Positions 17,421-25,782 of a stretch of 30,478 bases of DNA are shown one piece after another; positions within the stretch are counted from its first letter, which is position 1; every line of letters starts with the position of its first letter. Below the pieces are notes generated by a model, which saw only the letters and a list, made by a program, of their open reading frames with translations, was not told the DNA's origin and searched no databases. Origin of the DNA: CAYOBW01 sp964402115 (GTDB lineage: Bacteria > Verrucomicrobiota > Kiritimatiellia > UBA8416 > CAYOBW01); contig CAYOBW010000058.1 of NCBI GenBank assembly GCA_964402115.1, forward strand, positions 1-30,478, read 5' to 3'. The position numbers and the translations under genes are program-made.

Positions 17421-19787
17421 TCAGTAGAACTTGCCCCACGCCTGCTCCCGCGATACCGATTGCGCACCGGGCATGTCGGTGCGAGGCCGCTCGAGCAGGC
17501 CTCTTGCACTCGCCCGTATCTCCTCCAGAATGCTGAGGTAGTTGGGATCGGCGGTGTCACGGAACCAAGCCAGGCCGTCAGCAGCCTGGCCGCCCGCACT
17601 TCTGCCCAGGCGCCGCAGCAACACTGCGCTCCACTCAGGATGGGTCAGGTTGATATCCGGCGCCTTGACCGGCAACGAGACCGGTTTGCCGTCACGCGTC
17701 ATGCTCAGAACGGGGATCGATCCCTGGTGCTTGCCAAGCCAGGCGAATCGGGAGCCGGGTCGCCCCGGATACGTGTTGTCGTACGTTCCATAGTACGGGA
17801 CATTGGCATCGATCCAGGCATAGATGGCCCGGCGGCTTGTGTCGTCAAGATCGACGCCGCTGTGCTTCTTCTCAATGAGCGCCGTCAGCCGGCTCGCATA
17901 GGAACCGGTCGCGAGAGGCTTGAAGTTGCCGGTTTCCTCGTTCGGCGGCGTCAGGTAGGTGAAGGTCACCAGGTGGCGGCCGACCAGGTTGTCGTAGGCC
18001 ATGTTGAAGAACCACGTCTTGTCGCCGGAGAGATCCATCCCGCCTTTTGGCGCGGCGCCGCTGTGGCAACGGACGCAGTAGCGGTCGAGCACGGGCTGCA
18101 CCTGAGAGACGAAGTCCACCGGCCCTTGGCCCCATGGAGGCGGGCGAATCGAGGACGGTGCGCGCTTCAGCGCGAGCGGGACGGTGTTCGCGCTCGGCGC
18201 GGCCGTCCGGCGGTGGTCGTGGCATCCCACGCAACCCTGCTGCTCGCCGGGCATGAGCTGTGTGACGGACCCCATGCGCAGCAGCTCCTTGCCGTCCACG
18301 TCGAGAGCCTGGAAGTAGAGTTCCGTGTTGGCAGGGGCCAGGAAACACGCCGATCCGTCTTCCTCCACCGGAACGGTTCCGAGGTTGCACTTCACGAAAA
18401 AGGTTCCGTACCCGATGAGGGGATCGACCACGTCATGACTGGCGCCGGAGGCGTACTCGTAGACGTGGGCCCGCGTCATGATGTTGTGCTTCTTGGGCAA
18501 GGTCGTCATCACCCGCAACTCCTTGACCGTTCCCCGGGGCAGGCCTTTGAGATCGCCGTTCGCCACGTCTTGCACGATGAAGGTGCCCATCGGCGGCTCC
18601 CCCGGCGGCAGCGCGGGCACGATCGGGGGGCGCTTGCGCGGCACGACAGGCACGGGGCTGAAGCAGTCGCTAGCCGCGTCTTCATGCAGCAGTCGCATGC
18701 CTCCGTCGCGGTGCAGGAGCATCAGCCGGTAACGCGTCGGCGCGCCGTTCAACGGCCCGCCGTACGACACGAGGAAGAGATCGCGGGTCACCGGCCACGG
18801 GTCGCAGTAGGCCCAGTCCATTTGCAGGTCGCCCGGCCCCCAATTGCGGTCGTTGCTGGGCGCAAACGGAACCTCCGGGGTGATGTTCACGAGGGCCTGC
18901 GGGGCTTCCATGCCCAGGCGGCGATCCAGGAGGCCGATGGCCCCGACGGGCTTGCCGTGATGCGAGGTCATGGTGAGCAGGATGTCGTCGCAGTCGGGAA
19001 CAGGCTTTGCCTGCCACTTGACGTTCGGGATGGTCACCGTGTTTCCGTAAACCAGCGCCACCCTCGTTCCGTCGGGATTGATGCTCCACAGCCCCTGCAG
19101 CGAGAACACGCTTTTGTCCTGGTACTCCCAGCGCGTGAAGAGGATGGATCCGTTGTCCAGTTGGCAGGGCGAAAAACTGCTGAGGGTTCCAAAGTCAATG
19201 CGCCGCAGGTCGCCGCCATCCGCGCTCATGGTGTACAGCGCCGAGGATGGCGCGTCCTGGCACATCTGGTAGCTTTCGACGCGGGTCGAGACAAAGGCGA
19301 TGCGCCCGTCGGCGAGGTAGATGGGATCAATATCGTGGTAGGGGCCGAAGGTGATCTGACGCACGGCCCCATCGGCTATCTTCAGTTCGAAGATGTGGAA
19401 GGAGGAGGTTGTCAGCCCGCCCTTGTCGTCGTTGGTCGCGTTCATCGAAAAGAGCACGCGGGCGGCATCGAAGGACAGGCTCATGCTCATGATGGTTGCG
19501 CTGTCGCAACGAAACAGCTGCCGCTCGGGGTTGCCGGGAGATCGCGGATCGAAGCAGTAGATACCGCAGCCGTTCCGAGCCACCACCGCGCTCCAAAACG
19601 CCCTCGTGCCGACACCGAAGGGTCTGCCGAAGTGATGGCGTTTCACGAAAAGGATCGGCGGCAAAGCGCTGGCATCGTGGCCGATGAAGGAGTCCGATTC
19701 CGCTCCGCGCAAGGGAAGGCAGCAGAGGGAGATCAGCATCCCCGCAACGATAGCACGCGCCATTCTTGCGATTGCCGATGGAGACAC
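17421..19787 (-). CDS. HzsA-related dihaem cytochrome protein with beta-propeller
   Basis: This protein has about 788 residues and a signal peptide ending near LRGAES. The N-terminal half has WD40/PD40-like propeller strands (IYCFDPRSPG, IMSMSLSFDAARVLFSMNAT, IDPIYLADGRIAFVSTR, LYTMSADGGDLRRI). The C-terminal half has two c-type haem sites, CVGCH at 519-523 and CVRCH at 571-575, the second in a PVLDRYCVRCHSG context. This layout matches proteins related to the hydrazine synthase alpha subunit, which are widespread in planctomycetes and verrucomicrobia that do not perform anammox. Their reaction is unknown; hydrazine synthesis should not be assumed. An exported, electron-carrying or redox role is inferred. 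A GTG at 19787 with GGGAG at a spacing of 7 is preferred; ATG codons at 19763 and 19862 are alternatives. It lies between the GH5-like and three-module genes, same strand. Confidence 0.82.
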   Translation of the reverse strand: MSPSAIARMARAIVAGMLISLCCLPLRGAESDSFIGHDASALPPILFVKRHHFGRPFGVGTRAFWSAVVARNGCGIYCFDPRSPGNPERQLFRCDSATIMSMSLSFDAARVLFSMNATNDDKGGLTTSSFHIFELKIADGAVRQITFGPYHDIDPIYLADGRIAFVSTRVESYQMCQDAPSSALYTMSADGGDLRRIDFGTLSSFSPCQLDNGSILFTRWEYQDKSVFSLQGLWSINPDGTRVALVYGNTVTIPNVKWQAKPVPDCDDILLTMTSHHGKPVGAIGLLDRRLGMEAPQALVNITPEVPFAPSNDRNWGPGDLQMDWAYCDPWPVTRDLFLVSYGGPLNGAPTRYRLMLLHRDGGMRLLHEDAASDCFSPVPVVPRKRPPIVPALPPGEPPMGTFIVQDVANGDLKGLPRGTVKELRVMTTLPKKHNIMTRAHVYEYASGASHDVVDPLIGYGTFFVKCNLGTVPVEEDGSACFLAPANTELYFQALDVDGKELLRMGSVTQLMPGEQQGCVGCHDHRRTAAPSANTVPLALKRAPSSIRPPPWGQGPVDFVSQVQPVLDRYCVRCHSGAAPKGGMDLSGDKTWFFNMAYDNLVGRHLVTFTYLTPPNEETGNFKPLATGSYASRLTALIEKKHSGVDLDDTSRRAIYAWIDANVPYYGTYDNTYPGRPGSRFAWLGKHQGSIPVLSMTRDGKPVSLPVKAPDINLTHPEWSAVLLRRLGRSAGGQAADGLAWFRDTADPNYLSILEEIRASARGLLERPRTDMPGAQSVSREQAWGKFY

Positions 19788-19939
19788 GCTGCTGCTCCCG
19801 TCTTCTGGAAGGCCGATTTCTGCCAGCACGCTCATTCCCTGCGCGGCCGAGTCGAAACCCATCAGCCCCTTCTTCCGCCCGGAAGCCAGGCCCGGCCGCC
19901 GCGTGGAGCGGCGGGATGCCTGGCTACCCGGTTCTCTGC

Positions 19940-21271
19940 TCAGGGCTGACCCGACATGTCAACGATCTGAACGTAGCGATTGCTGGACTCCGCCGACTTG
20001 CGCCCCGAGACGGTGACGACCACCCGGTGCGGGCCCGCCGGGAGATTCTCGGCAACGACCACCCGGCGATTCCAGTCCACCTCGCGGCTGTACGTGTCAA
20101 TCTCCGGCACCGACGCCGGCTTGTCGTCAACCGCCACCGTCGCGATGCCGCAGTCCGGCCCATTCTTCAGCACCAGCACAACACCCCGGCCTTCGACCGC
20201 CTTGGCGGCGGTCTCGTTCGCATCCGCGGCGAACCAGAGGCGGTTCCGCGAAGGGCCCGCGCCGCTCCAGCGTTCCCACAGCGGCGAGAAGGTGATGCCC
20301 TCGTCCTCAAAGGCCTTGGCCACCTTCTCCGAGACCTTGAATCCAGCCTTCGCGGCAACCTCCTCGGCGCTGCCCGTGTAGCCCGAAGGGCTCAGGATGG
20401 CCGCCACCTCCTTCGCGGAATAGCAGGTTCCGTCCGGATAGATGTGCCCCTGGTAGGGACGCCTGCCCTGCGTGAACTGCGTCTTCCCCAGCATCAGTTC
20501 CCAGAACACCCAGCCGATCTTCCGTTCCGCGGCGATCGGAATGGCCTGCTCGATGGGCTGCTGGGGCCGGCCCACGAACTCGTTCATGATGACCGGCTTC
20601 CCATGCAGCCGTCCCCAGTGCTGAGCTTCCTGGATTCTCCGCGCCAGCTCCTGGGCCGGGCAATAGTGATGCACGCAGATCACATCCACCAGGTCGATGG
20701 CCGCGATATTGCCGAGCGGCCCGGCCCACCCGATCGTCAGGGGCTGAACCGGAGACTCCTGCCGCACCCGCCGGAGCGCCCAGCGCACGAACTCGTCGAT
20801 CGTCTGGCGTCCGCACTGCTCCCAGTCGGCGTATTTCGCCGTGCTCTCGGGCTCGTTCATCACGTCCCACATCACAATCCTTCGGTCCGACTTGTGCGTG
20901 CCCACCACATCGCGGATGAACGCCTCCATGGCCGGCCGATCCTGCTCGCCGAGCCGCCCGAAACCGGGCGAAGGGATCCAGTTCTTGTCGCGGTAGCCCA
21001 CAAGGTCCATTGCCTGGGGATCGAAACAGGAATCGAAGAGCACGGGCATGGCCTGGATCTTGTGCTTTTCGCAGAGAGACAGGAAGTTCTCCCAGTGTTC
21101 CATGAAGACCTTGGGGTCACGCTCATAGACCGCCTGCTGCAGGAATACCCGCACCGCATTGAGCTTCAGGCGTTCGGCATAACCCAGCTCACGCTCAATC
21201 ACGGCCGGATCGTAGTCCATCCAGATGGCGACATCGTTGCGGGCGTAGGAGGGCACGTAGTTCGCGCCGCG
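19940..21271 (-). CDS. GH5-like (TIM-barrel) glycosidase, 5' end lost in assembly gap
   Basis: Some 443 residues are visible; the N-terminus, including any signal peptide, falls in the N run. The visible part starts RGANYVPSYARNDV and continues with an NAVRVFLQ strand. The acid/base Glu is in WDVMNEPES (codon at 20852-20854) and the nucleophile Glu is in KPVIMNEFVG (codon at 20579-20581), 91 residues apart. A VHHY motif and a late GWVFWELML strand fit clan GH-A (GH5 or GH2-like barrels). The last 100 or so residues form a beta-rich extra domain. It probably acts on a beta-linked polysaccharide, substrate unknown. It is followed after about 150 bases by the HzsA-related gene. It could be the C-terminal part of a fusion with the upstream repeat protein, but that is judged unlikely. 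Confidence 0.82.
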   Translation of the reverse strand, partial: RGANYVPSYARNDVAIWMDYDPAVIERELGYAERLKLNAVRVFLQQAVYERDPKVFMEHWENFLSLCEKHKIQAMPVLFDSCFDPQAMDLVGYRDKNWIPSPGFGRLGEQDRPAMEAFIRDVVGTHKSDRRIVMWDVMNEPESTAKYADWEQCGRQTIDEFVRWALRRVRQESPVQPLTIGWAGPLGNIAAIDLVDVICVHHYCPAQELARRIQEAQHWGRLHGKPVIMNEFVGRPQQPIEQAIPIAAERKIGWVFWELMLGKTQFTQGRRPYQGHIYPDGTCYSAKEVAAILSPSGYTGSAEEVAAKAGFKVSEKVAKAFEDEGITFSPLWERWSGAGPSRNRLWFAADANETAAKAVEGRGVVLVLKNGPDCGIATVAVDDKPASVPEIDTYSREVDWNRRVVVAENLPAGPHRVVVTVSGRKSAESSNRYVQIVDMSGQP

Positions 21272-21371
21272 NNNNNNNNNNNNNNNNNNNNNNNNNNNNN
21301 NNNNNNNNNNNNNNNNNNNNNNNNNNNNNNNNNNNNNNNNNNNNNNNNNNNNNNNNNNNNNNNNNNNNNNN
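21272..21371. other. Assembly gap of 100 N
   Basis: A run of exactly 100 unknown bases, a length often used as a placeholder for unknown distance between contigs. The true size is therefore uncertain. It interrupts coding sequence on both sides. Confidence 0.97.
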
Positions 21372-23956
21372 TGCACGAGGAATAGCGACCCGTTGTCGAT
21401 CTTGCGCGACGTGAGGTAGATCCGATGTCCCGAGCTGTCGTAGTGGACCACGTAACTGCCGGCGCCAGCCCGGATCTCCGTGCCCTCCGTGGCGTTGCTG
21501 AACATGCCGCTCAGCGCTCCGCCGATGTTCCTGACGACAACCAGCTCCGTGCCGGGCGCCGGGGCGTAGCTCACGGGGGACACGACCAGCGTCAGCGCCC
21601 CGTTGGCCGGCGCGAACGCGCCCGCGTTGTTCATGTCGATCTGATCGTAGCCGCCCGACTGGATGTTTACCAGCAACTGCCCGCCGGGGACGAAGCTCAC
21701 GTCGCCGGTGATCTTCAGGGTTCCCGGCGTCGTCGCGTCGCCCCCGGTCAGCGTGCCTGCGCCGCCAACGGTCACCGCGCTGCCGATGGTGCCGTCGCTG
21801 CCGCCCAACACGCCCGTGGCCACACTGTAAGCCGCCCCTGCGGTGTGCGCCCCGTTCACGAGCAGCGTGCCGGCATTCACCGTTGTCGTGCCGGTGTAGG
21901 CGTTGGCGCCGCCGAGCACCAGCGTGCCGGCGCCGGCCTTGACCACCGGGTCCGAGCCCGCAAGGGCCAGCCCGACGGTCGCCGTCTGGTTGCTGACCGT
22001 GAGCGTGCAGGCCCCGCTGGAGACATCCAGCGTCAGCGGACCGGCAGAGCCTGCGCTGAGCATCCAGTTGTGGGTTGGCGTCCTGTCTCCAAAGATCAAG
22101 TTGCCGATCGTGCGCGCGCCGTCCAGGGTTACCGTCGCGTCCGCCGTGAGGTCCAGGGCGCCGAAATGGGCCGTCGCGTCGGCCCCGTCTGCCGTCACGG
22201 CTCCGAGCCAGTTGCCCGGAGTCGTCCACGATCCGCCCGCGGCGTTGTTCCAGGTCGAAACAGCGGCATGCAGGTCCACGTCGTCGAGGTTGACGGCATG
22301 CACCGTGTCGCCGTTTCTGTACGCGTTGTAGAACCCGATTCTTGTCGTGGTGCCGGGCGCGACGAAGGAGAACGTCTGCCGGGCCCAGGTGGTGCCGACC
22401 GCAAGGGCAAACACGAAGTTCGCGGGGCCGGCTGCAAAGCTCGTCGTGACGGCGCTGTCCGCATTGTTCACAAACGTGTACGTGACAGCGCCCGCCGTGC
22501 CGACCAGCACCTCCAAGTGCGAAGACCCCGAGGCGGCCGCGAAGTTACGCACCCAGAAACTGCAGATGTAGGTCCTGCCCGGTATCGTCCCGAGGTCCTG
22601 ATACGCGCCGCCAGAACGGCCGCTGGCGCCGGGATGCAGGCTCCAGATTCCGGTGTTCTTGTCCCCGTTGTAGGCCCCGTAGGAGTTGAAGTCCTTCACC
22701 CAATCCGTCGGCGTCGAACCGCTGCCGGTGTTTGTCTCGAACCCGCCGTTCGCGGCACCCTCGGTACCCAGGCTCACATCGTCGAGGTTGACGGAACCCA
22801 CGGTGTCGCCGTTGCGTCTCCCGTTGTAGAAACCGATTCGCGTTGTGGCGCCAGGCGCGACAAAGGAGAACGTCTGCCGGGCCCATGTCGTGCCGTCGCC
22901 GATCGCAAACACATAGTTGGCAGGACCGACGGCGAAACTCGTCGTGGCGGCGCTGTCCGCATTGTCCGCAAACGTGTACGTCGCGGAGCCCGGCGTGCCG
23001 ACCAGCACCTCCACGTGCGAAGACCCCGCGGCAGCCGCGAAGTTGCGCATCCAGAAGCTGCAGATGTACGTCTTGCCGGGCACCGTAACCAGGTCCTGAT
23101 ACTCGCCGCCCGAACGGTTGCTGCTGCCGGGATGCAGGCAGAAGGCCCCGGTGTACTTGTCGCCGTTGTAGGCCCCGTAGGAGTTGAAGTCCTTCACCCA
23201 ACCCGTTGGAGTTGAATTGTTGCCCGTGTTGACCTCGAAGCCCCCGTTGGAAAGGCTGTCGGCTTTCACGGTCACATCATCGAGGTTGACGGAGTGCACG
23301 GTGTCGCCGGTCCTGTACGCGTTGTAGAACCCGATTCTCGTCGTGGCGCCGGGCGCGACGAAAGAGAACGTCTGCTGAGCCCAGGCGGTGCCGACCGCAA
23401 GCGCAAACACGAAGTTCGCGGGCGCGGCTGCGAAGCTCGTCGTGACGGCGCTGTTCACATTGTTCACAAACGCGTACGTGGCAGAGCCCGGCGTGCCGAC
23501 CAGCACCTCCACGTGCGAAGACCCTGAAAGGGCATTGAAGTTGCGCATCCAGAAGCTGCAGATGTACGTCTTGCCGGGCACCGTAACCAGGTCCTGATAC
23601 TCGCCGCCTGAGTTGTTGCTGCTGCCGGGATGCAGGCTGAAGGCCCCGGTGTACTTGTCGCCATTGTAGGCCCCGTAGGAGTTGAAGTCCTTCACCCAAC
23701 CCGCTGGAGCGCTGCCGTTGCCCCCATTGATCTCGAACCCGCCGTTCGCAACCGATTCCGCCGCATACACACGCGGAGCGAGAGCGGCCAGGGCCACCAC
23801 GACGGCCACGGCCACCGCCCTGACCGGCCGCATCCCGGGAACCGCCTGTCCCGAACACGTGCTGCCCGTGCGGCACTCCCTGTGGGCGACCAGCGCGGTC
23901 CCCGCCGCCCCTGCGCTTCCTGCCCGTCGTGCCGACTTGGCCACAGTCCAGTTCAT
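21372..23956 (-). CDS. Secreted repeat protein: three binding-like modules plus autotransporter-associated strand repeat, 3' end in gap
   Basis: About 861 residues are visible. An unusually long N-terminal region (about 44 residues) precedes a hydrophobic segment (45-65, ending RVYAAES). Three modules of about 166 residues follow (about 68-560), each with NGGFE, GWVKDFNSYGAYNGDK, SGG.YQDL, FW.RNF, EVLVGT and VNLDDV. The rest (561-861) is low-complexity beta-strand sequence with KAGAGTLVLGGANAYTGTTT, the pattern of autotransporter-associated beta-strand repeats. The visible end, IDNGSLFLV, resembles the GTVLMIR tail of the protein at 15787-17385, so the gene may stop just inside the gap. Glycan binding and surface display are inferred. 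The ATG at 23956 follows AAGGAGG at a spacing of 4. An operator-like palindrome lies 40-63 bases upstream. Confidence 0.78.
22264..23755 (-). repeat. Three tandem in-frame modules, period about 498 bp
   Basis: The GTAGGCCCCGTAGGAGTTGA segment occurs at 22671, 23167 and 23666, spacings of 496 and 499. The copies agree over long stretches, including third codon positions, which indicates duplication more recent than in the related array at 15815-17286. Confidence 0.85.
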
Positions 23957-23995
23957 GACGCCTCCTTGCTCAGGAACATCCCCATGATCGACTAA

Positions 23996-24019
23996 GTGTA
24001 ATGCATCTTGCCATAACAC
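23996..24019. promoter_or_regulatory. Operator-like palindrome upstream of the secreted repeat-protein gene
   Basis: The + strand reads GTGTAATG, an 8-nt spacer, then CATAACAC. The arms form an inverted repeat with one mismatch, and the length and spacer match the site at 25589-25612. It lies 40-63 bases before the ATG at 23956, a usual place for promoter control. It is probably bound by the GntR-LacI regulator encoded next to it. Confidence 0.68.
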
Positions 24020-24056
24020 CATTTTCACCGTCAACCTGTTTTTGAATTCGTGGAGA

Positions 24057-25508
24057 CTACCCGCGTCGCAGGGAGGTCCGGATGGTCAGCTTGCTGGGGT
24101 TCACCGACGCCGCGTGCGTCCGCTGTTCGCTGATGCACCGCGCCGCCTCGGCCCCCATCCTCGCGAAGTCGGTCGAGAGCGTGGAGATCCCGCCGCCGAT
24201 GACCTGCTTGAGCAGCGAGTCGTTGTACGAAATGACGCCGACGTCCGCCCCGACACGCAGTCCGGCGCCGACGATGGCCTGAACGAGCGCGACGAGGTCC
24301 TCTTCGCCGATGACCAGGCAGGCGACACCCGGCTTCAGCACGTCCTGCGGCACCCCCCGCACGACGCGCCAGGGCAGGCCCGTCTCCCCGCAGAACCGGA
24401 GGAAACCGCGCTTGATCTCCTCGGCGAAAGGCCCCAGGTGATGGACGCTCCCGGGATCCGGATCCACCAGGACGAACGTCTCGTAGGCGCGGATGGCGTC
24501 CGCCGCGCTTTGCAGCCCCCGGTACGTGTCGCCCTCGAAATCCTGGCAAATGATCGGGAAGCGCGGGTCGGCGCCGTGGCGCTGGTCAATGAGCAGGACC
24601 TCGCGCGGATCGAAGCGGTCCAGGGCGGCCTGCGCGGCGCGCTCGGGGTGCGGGATCATGACGTAGAAGTGGTAGCGGCCCCAGGCGTGCCGCAGCAGGT
24701 CCTCGAACACGTCGCGCCGGTAGTGGTGGAAGAACAGCTCGATCTGCGCGCGGTCGCCGAGCTCCAGGCGAAACGCATTGAACAGCTCCTCCTTGAACGC
24801 GTTGAATTCGTCAAAGAGCAGGAACACGCGAGTGCGTCCGGTCACGACGTCGGCGCAGACGAAGTACCCCTTGGACGAAGAGGGTTCGATGATGCCGCTG
24901 CGCTGCAGCTCGCGAAACGCATACGCCACCGTCGTGACCGAAATGGCAAGCAGGCGGCCCGTTTCCTGGAGCGACGGCAGCCGGTCGCCGCGCCGGATCC
25001 GCCCCTTGGCTACCGCGTCGGCCACGCAGCGGAAGACCTGCGCGTGGAGCGGCACGGCCGTGTCCTTGGCGAAACCGCTGAACAGGTCGCGCACCGTACG
25101 GCCGTCGCCGGCCCGCTTGCGACGCCGCCGGATCTCGTCCGCCGGCAGGGGCCCGGGGGCATAGGATGCGGCGGGCTCTCCGGACGCCGCGAGGGCCGCC
25201 GGTCCGCCGGCGCGGCCGGGCCCGGCGTCCCGAAGCCGCGCGACGGCCTCGCCGCTCACATAGGCCCCGCGCCCGCGCTGGACCGCGAGTACGCCCGCGT
25301 CGACAAGGCTCTTGAGCGCACGCCAGGCCGTGACGTGCGTGACCTTCAGGGCCGCCGCCAATTCGCGCACGCTCGGCGCCTTGTCGCCGGGCGCCAGCGC
25401 CCCTTCCAGGATGCGGCGGCTGACAATGCCGATGACCTGCCTGTAAAGCAGCTCAGCCCCCTCCCGGTCCACGGCGCCCGCCTGTCTGGGACATCTCCGG
25501 CTCATCAT
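24057..25508 (-). CDS. Transcription regulator with two GntR winged helices and a LacI-type sensor domain
   Basis: This protein has 483 residues. The first GntR-type winged helix-turn-helix is at about 18-85 (APGDKAPSVRELAAALKVTHVTAWRAL followed by a GRGAYVSG wing). A basic, Ala/Pro-rich linker leads to a second GntR helix at about 153-217 (GDRLPSLQETGRLLAISVTTVAYAFREL, wing SSKGYFVC). Residues 226-470 resemble the periplasmic-binding-protein sensor of LacI/GalR regulators (VFLLFDEFNAF, VLLIDQRHG, CLVIGEEDLV, VGVISYNDSL). GntR-LacI hybrids usually control sugar-use genes and respond to a sugar; two GntR domains in one chain are unusual. The ATG at 25508 or 25505 is chosen because GGAGG lies immediately upstream. 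It is divergent from hypC and sits upstream of the secreted repeat-protein gene. Confidence 0.88.
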   Translation of the reverse strand: MMSRRCPRQAGAVDREGAELLYRQVIGIVSRRILEGALAPGDKAPSVRELAAALKVTHVTAWRALKSLVDAGVLAVQRGRGAYVSGEAVARLRDAGPGRAGGPAALAASGEPAASYAPGPLPADEIRRRRKRAGDGRTVRDLFSGFAKDTAVPLHAQVFRCVADAVAKGRIRRGDRLPSLQETGRLLAISVTTVAYAFRELQRSGIIEPSSSKGYFVCADVVTGRTRVFLLFDEFNAFKEELFNAFRLELGDRAQIELFFHHYRRDVFEDLLRHAWGRYHFYVMIPHPERAAQAALDRFDPREVLLIDQRHGADPRFPIICQDFEGDTYRGLQSAADAIRAYETFVLVDPDPGSVHHLGPFAEEIKRGFLRFCGETGLPWRVVRGVPQDVLKPGVACLVIGEEDLVALVQAIVGAGLRVGADVGVISYNDSLLKQVIGGGISTLSTDFARMGAEAARCISEQRTHAASVNPSKLTIRTSLRRG

Positions 25509-25588
25509 CCTCCACGCGGAACATCCCGTCCCGCCTGCGCGCAACCCGGCGCCCGCCCCCGCTTCAGCGGCGCCAGGCCATGGCCCAC

Positions 25589-25612
25589 GTGTTATGAACC
25601 GTCCCATAACAC
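25589..25612. promoter_or_regulatory. Operator-like palindrome upstream of the GntR-LacI regulator
   Basis: The site reads GTGTTATG, spacer AACCGTCC, CATAACAC: a perfect 8-bp inverted repeat with an 8-nt spacer. It lies about 81 bases before the regulator start and about 170 bases before hypC. The same arms and spacing recur at 23996-24019. Autoregulation by the adjacent regulator is inferred. Confidence 0.7.
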
Positions 25613-25782
25613 ATGGACCCGTGTCAATCCGTCAATCACGGGGAAACTCCTGACTCCTGAATTCGGACTGCTGAATGCTGTGCAGTCGCACCCACGGCAA
25701 ATCCGGCGCGGGGAATGTGCTGGCTGACCCTGCCGGCGCCGAGTAGACTCTACCTTGGCGTGAGGCAAGAAGGAGAACAAGC

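Noticed and set aside
17421..19787. Hydrazine synthase and anammox metabolism
   Set aside because: Only an HzsA-related protein is present; no HzsB/HzsC or hydrazine dehydrogenase, and the neighbours are carbohydrate genes.
17349..19949. Long plus-strand frame opposite the HzsA-related gene
   Set aside because: No domain signature, and the minus strand has two CxxCH motifs and propeller blades in frame.
21425..23215. Plus-strand frame opposite the three-module protein
   Set aside because: It mirrors the repeated codons of the real minus-strand modules and has no family match of its own.
22264..23755. CRISPR-like array from regularly spaced repeats
   Set aside because: The period is about 498 bp and the whole unit is in-frame protein module; repeat and spacer sizes do not fit CRISPR.
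19940..23956. A single 1300+ residue fusion of repeat protein and GH5-like enzyme
   Set aside because: The frame only stays open because unknown bases cannot encode a stop; the two sides look like the end of one protein and the start of another.
25743..25753. GTAGA-C-TCTAC palindrome before hypC
   Set aside because: Only 5-bp arms and no second copy; it could easily arise by chance.
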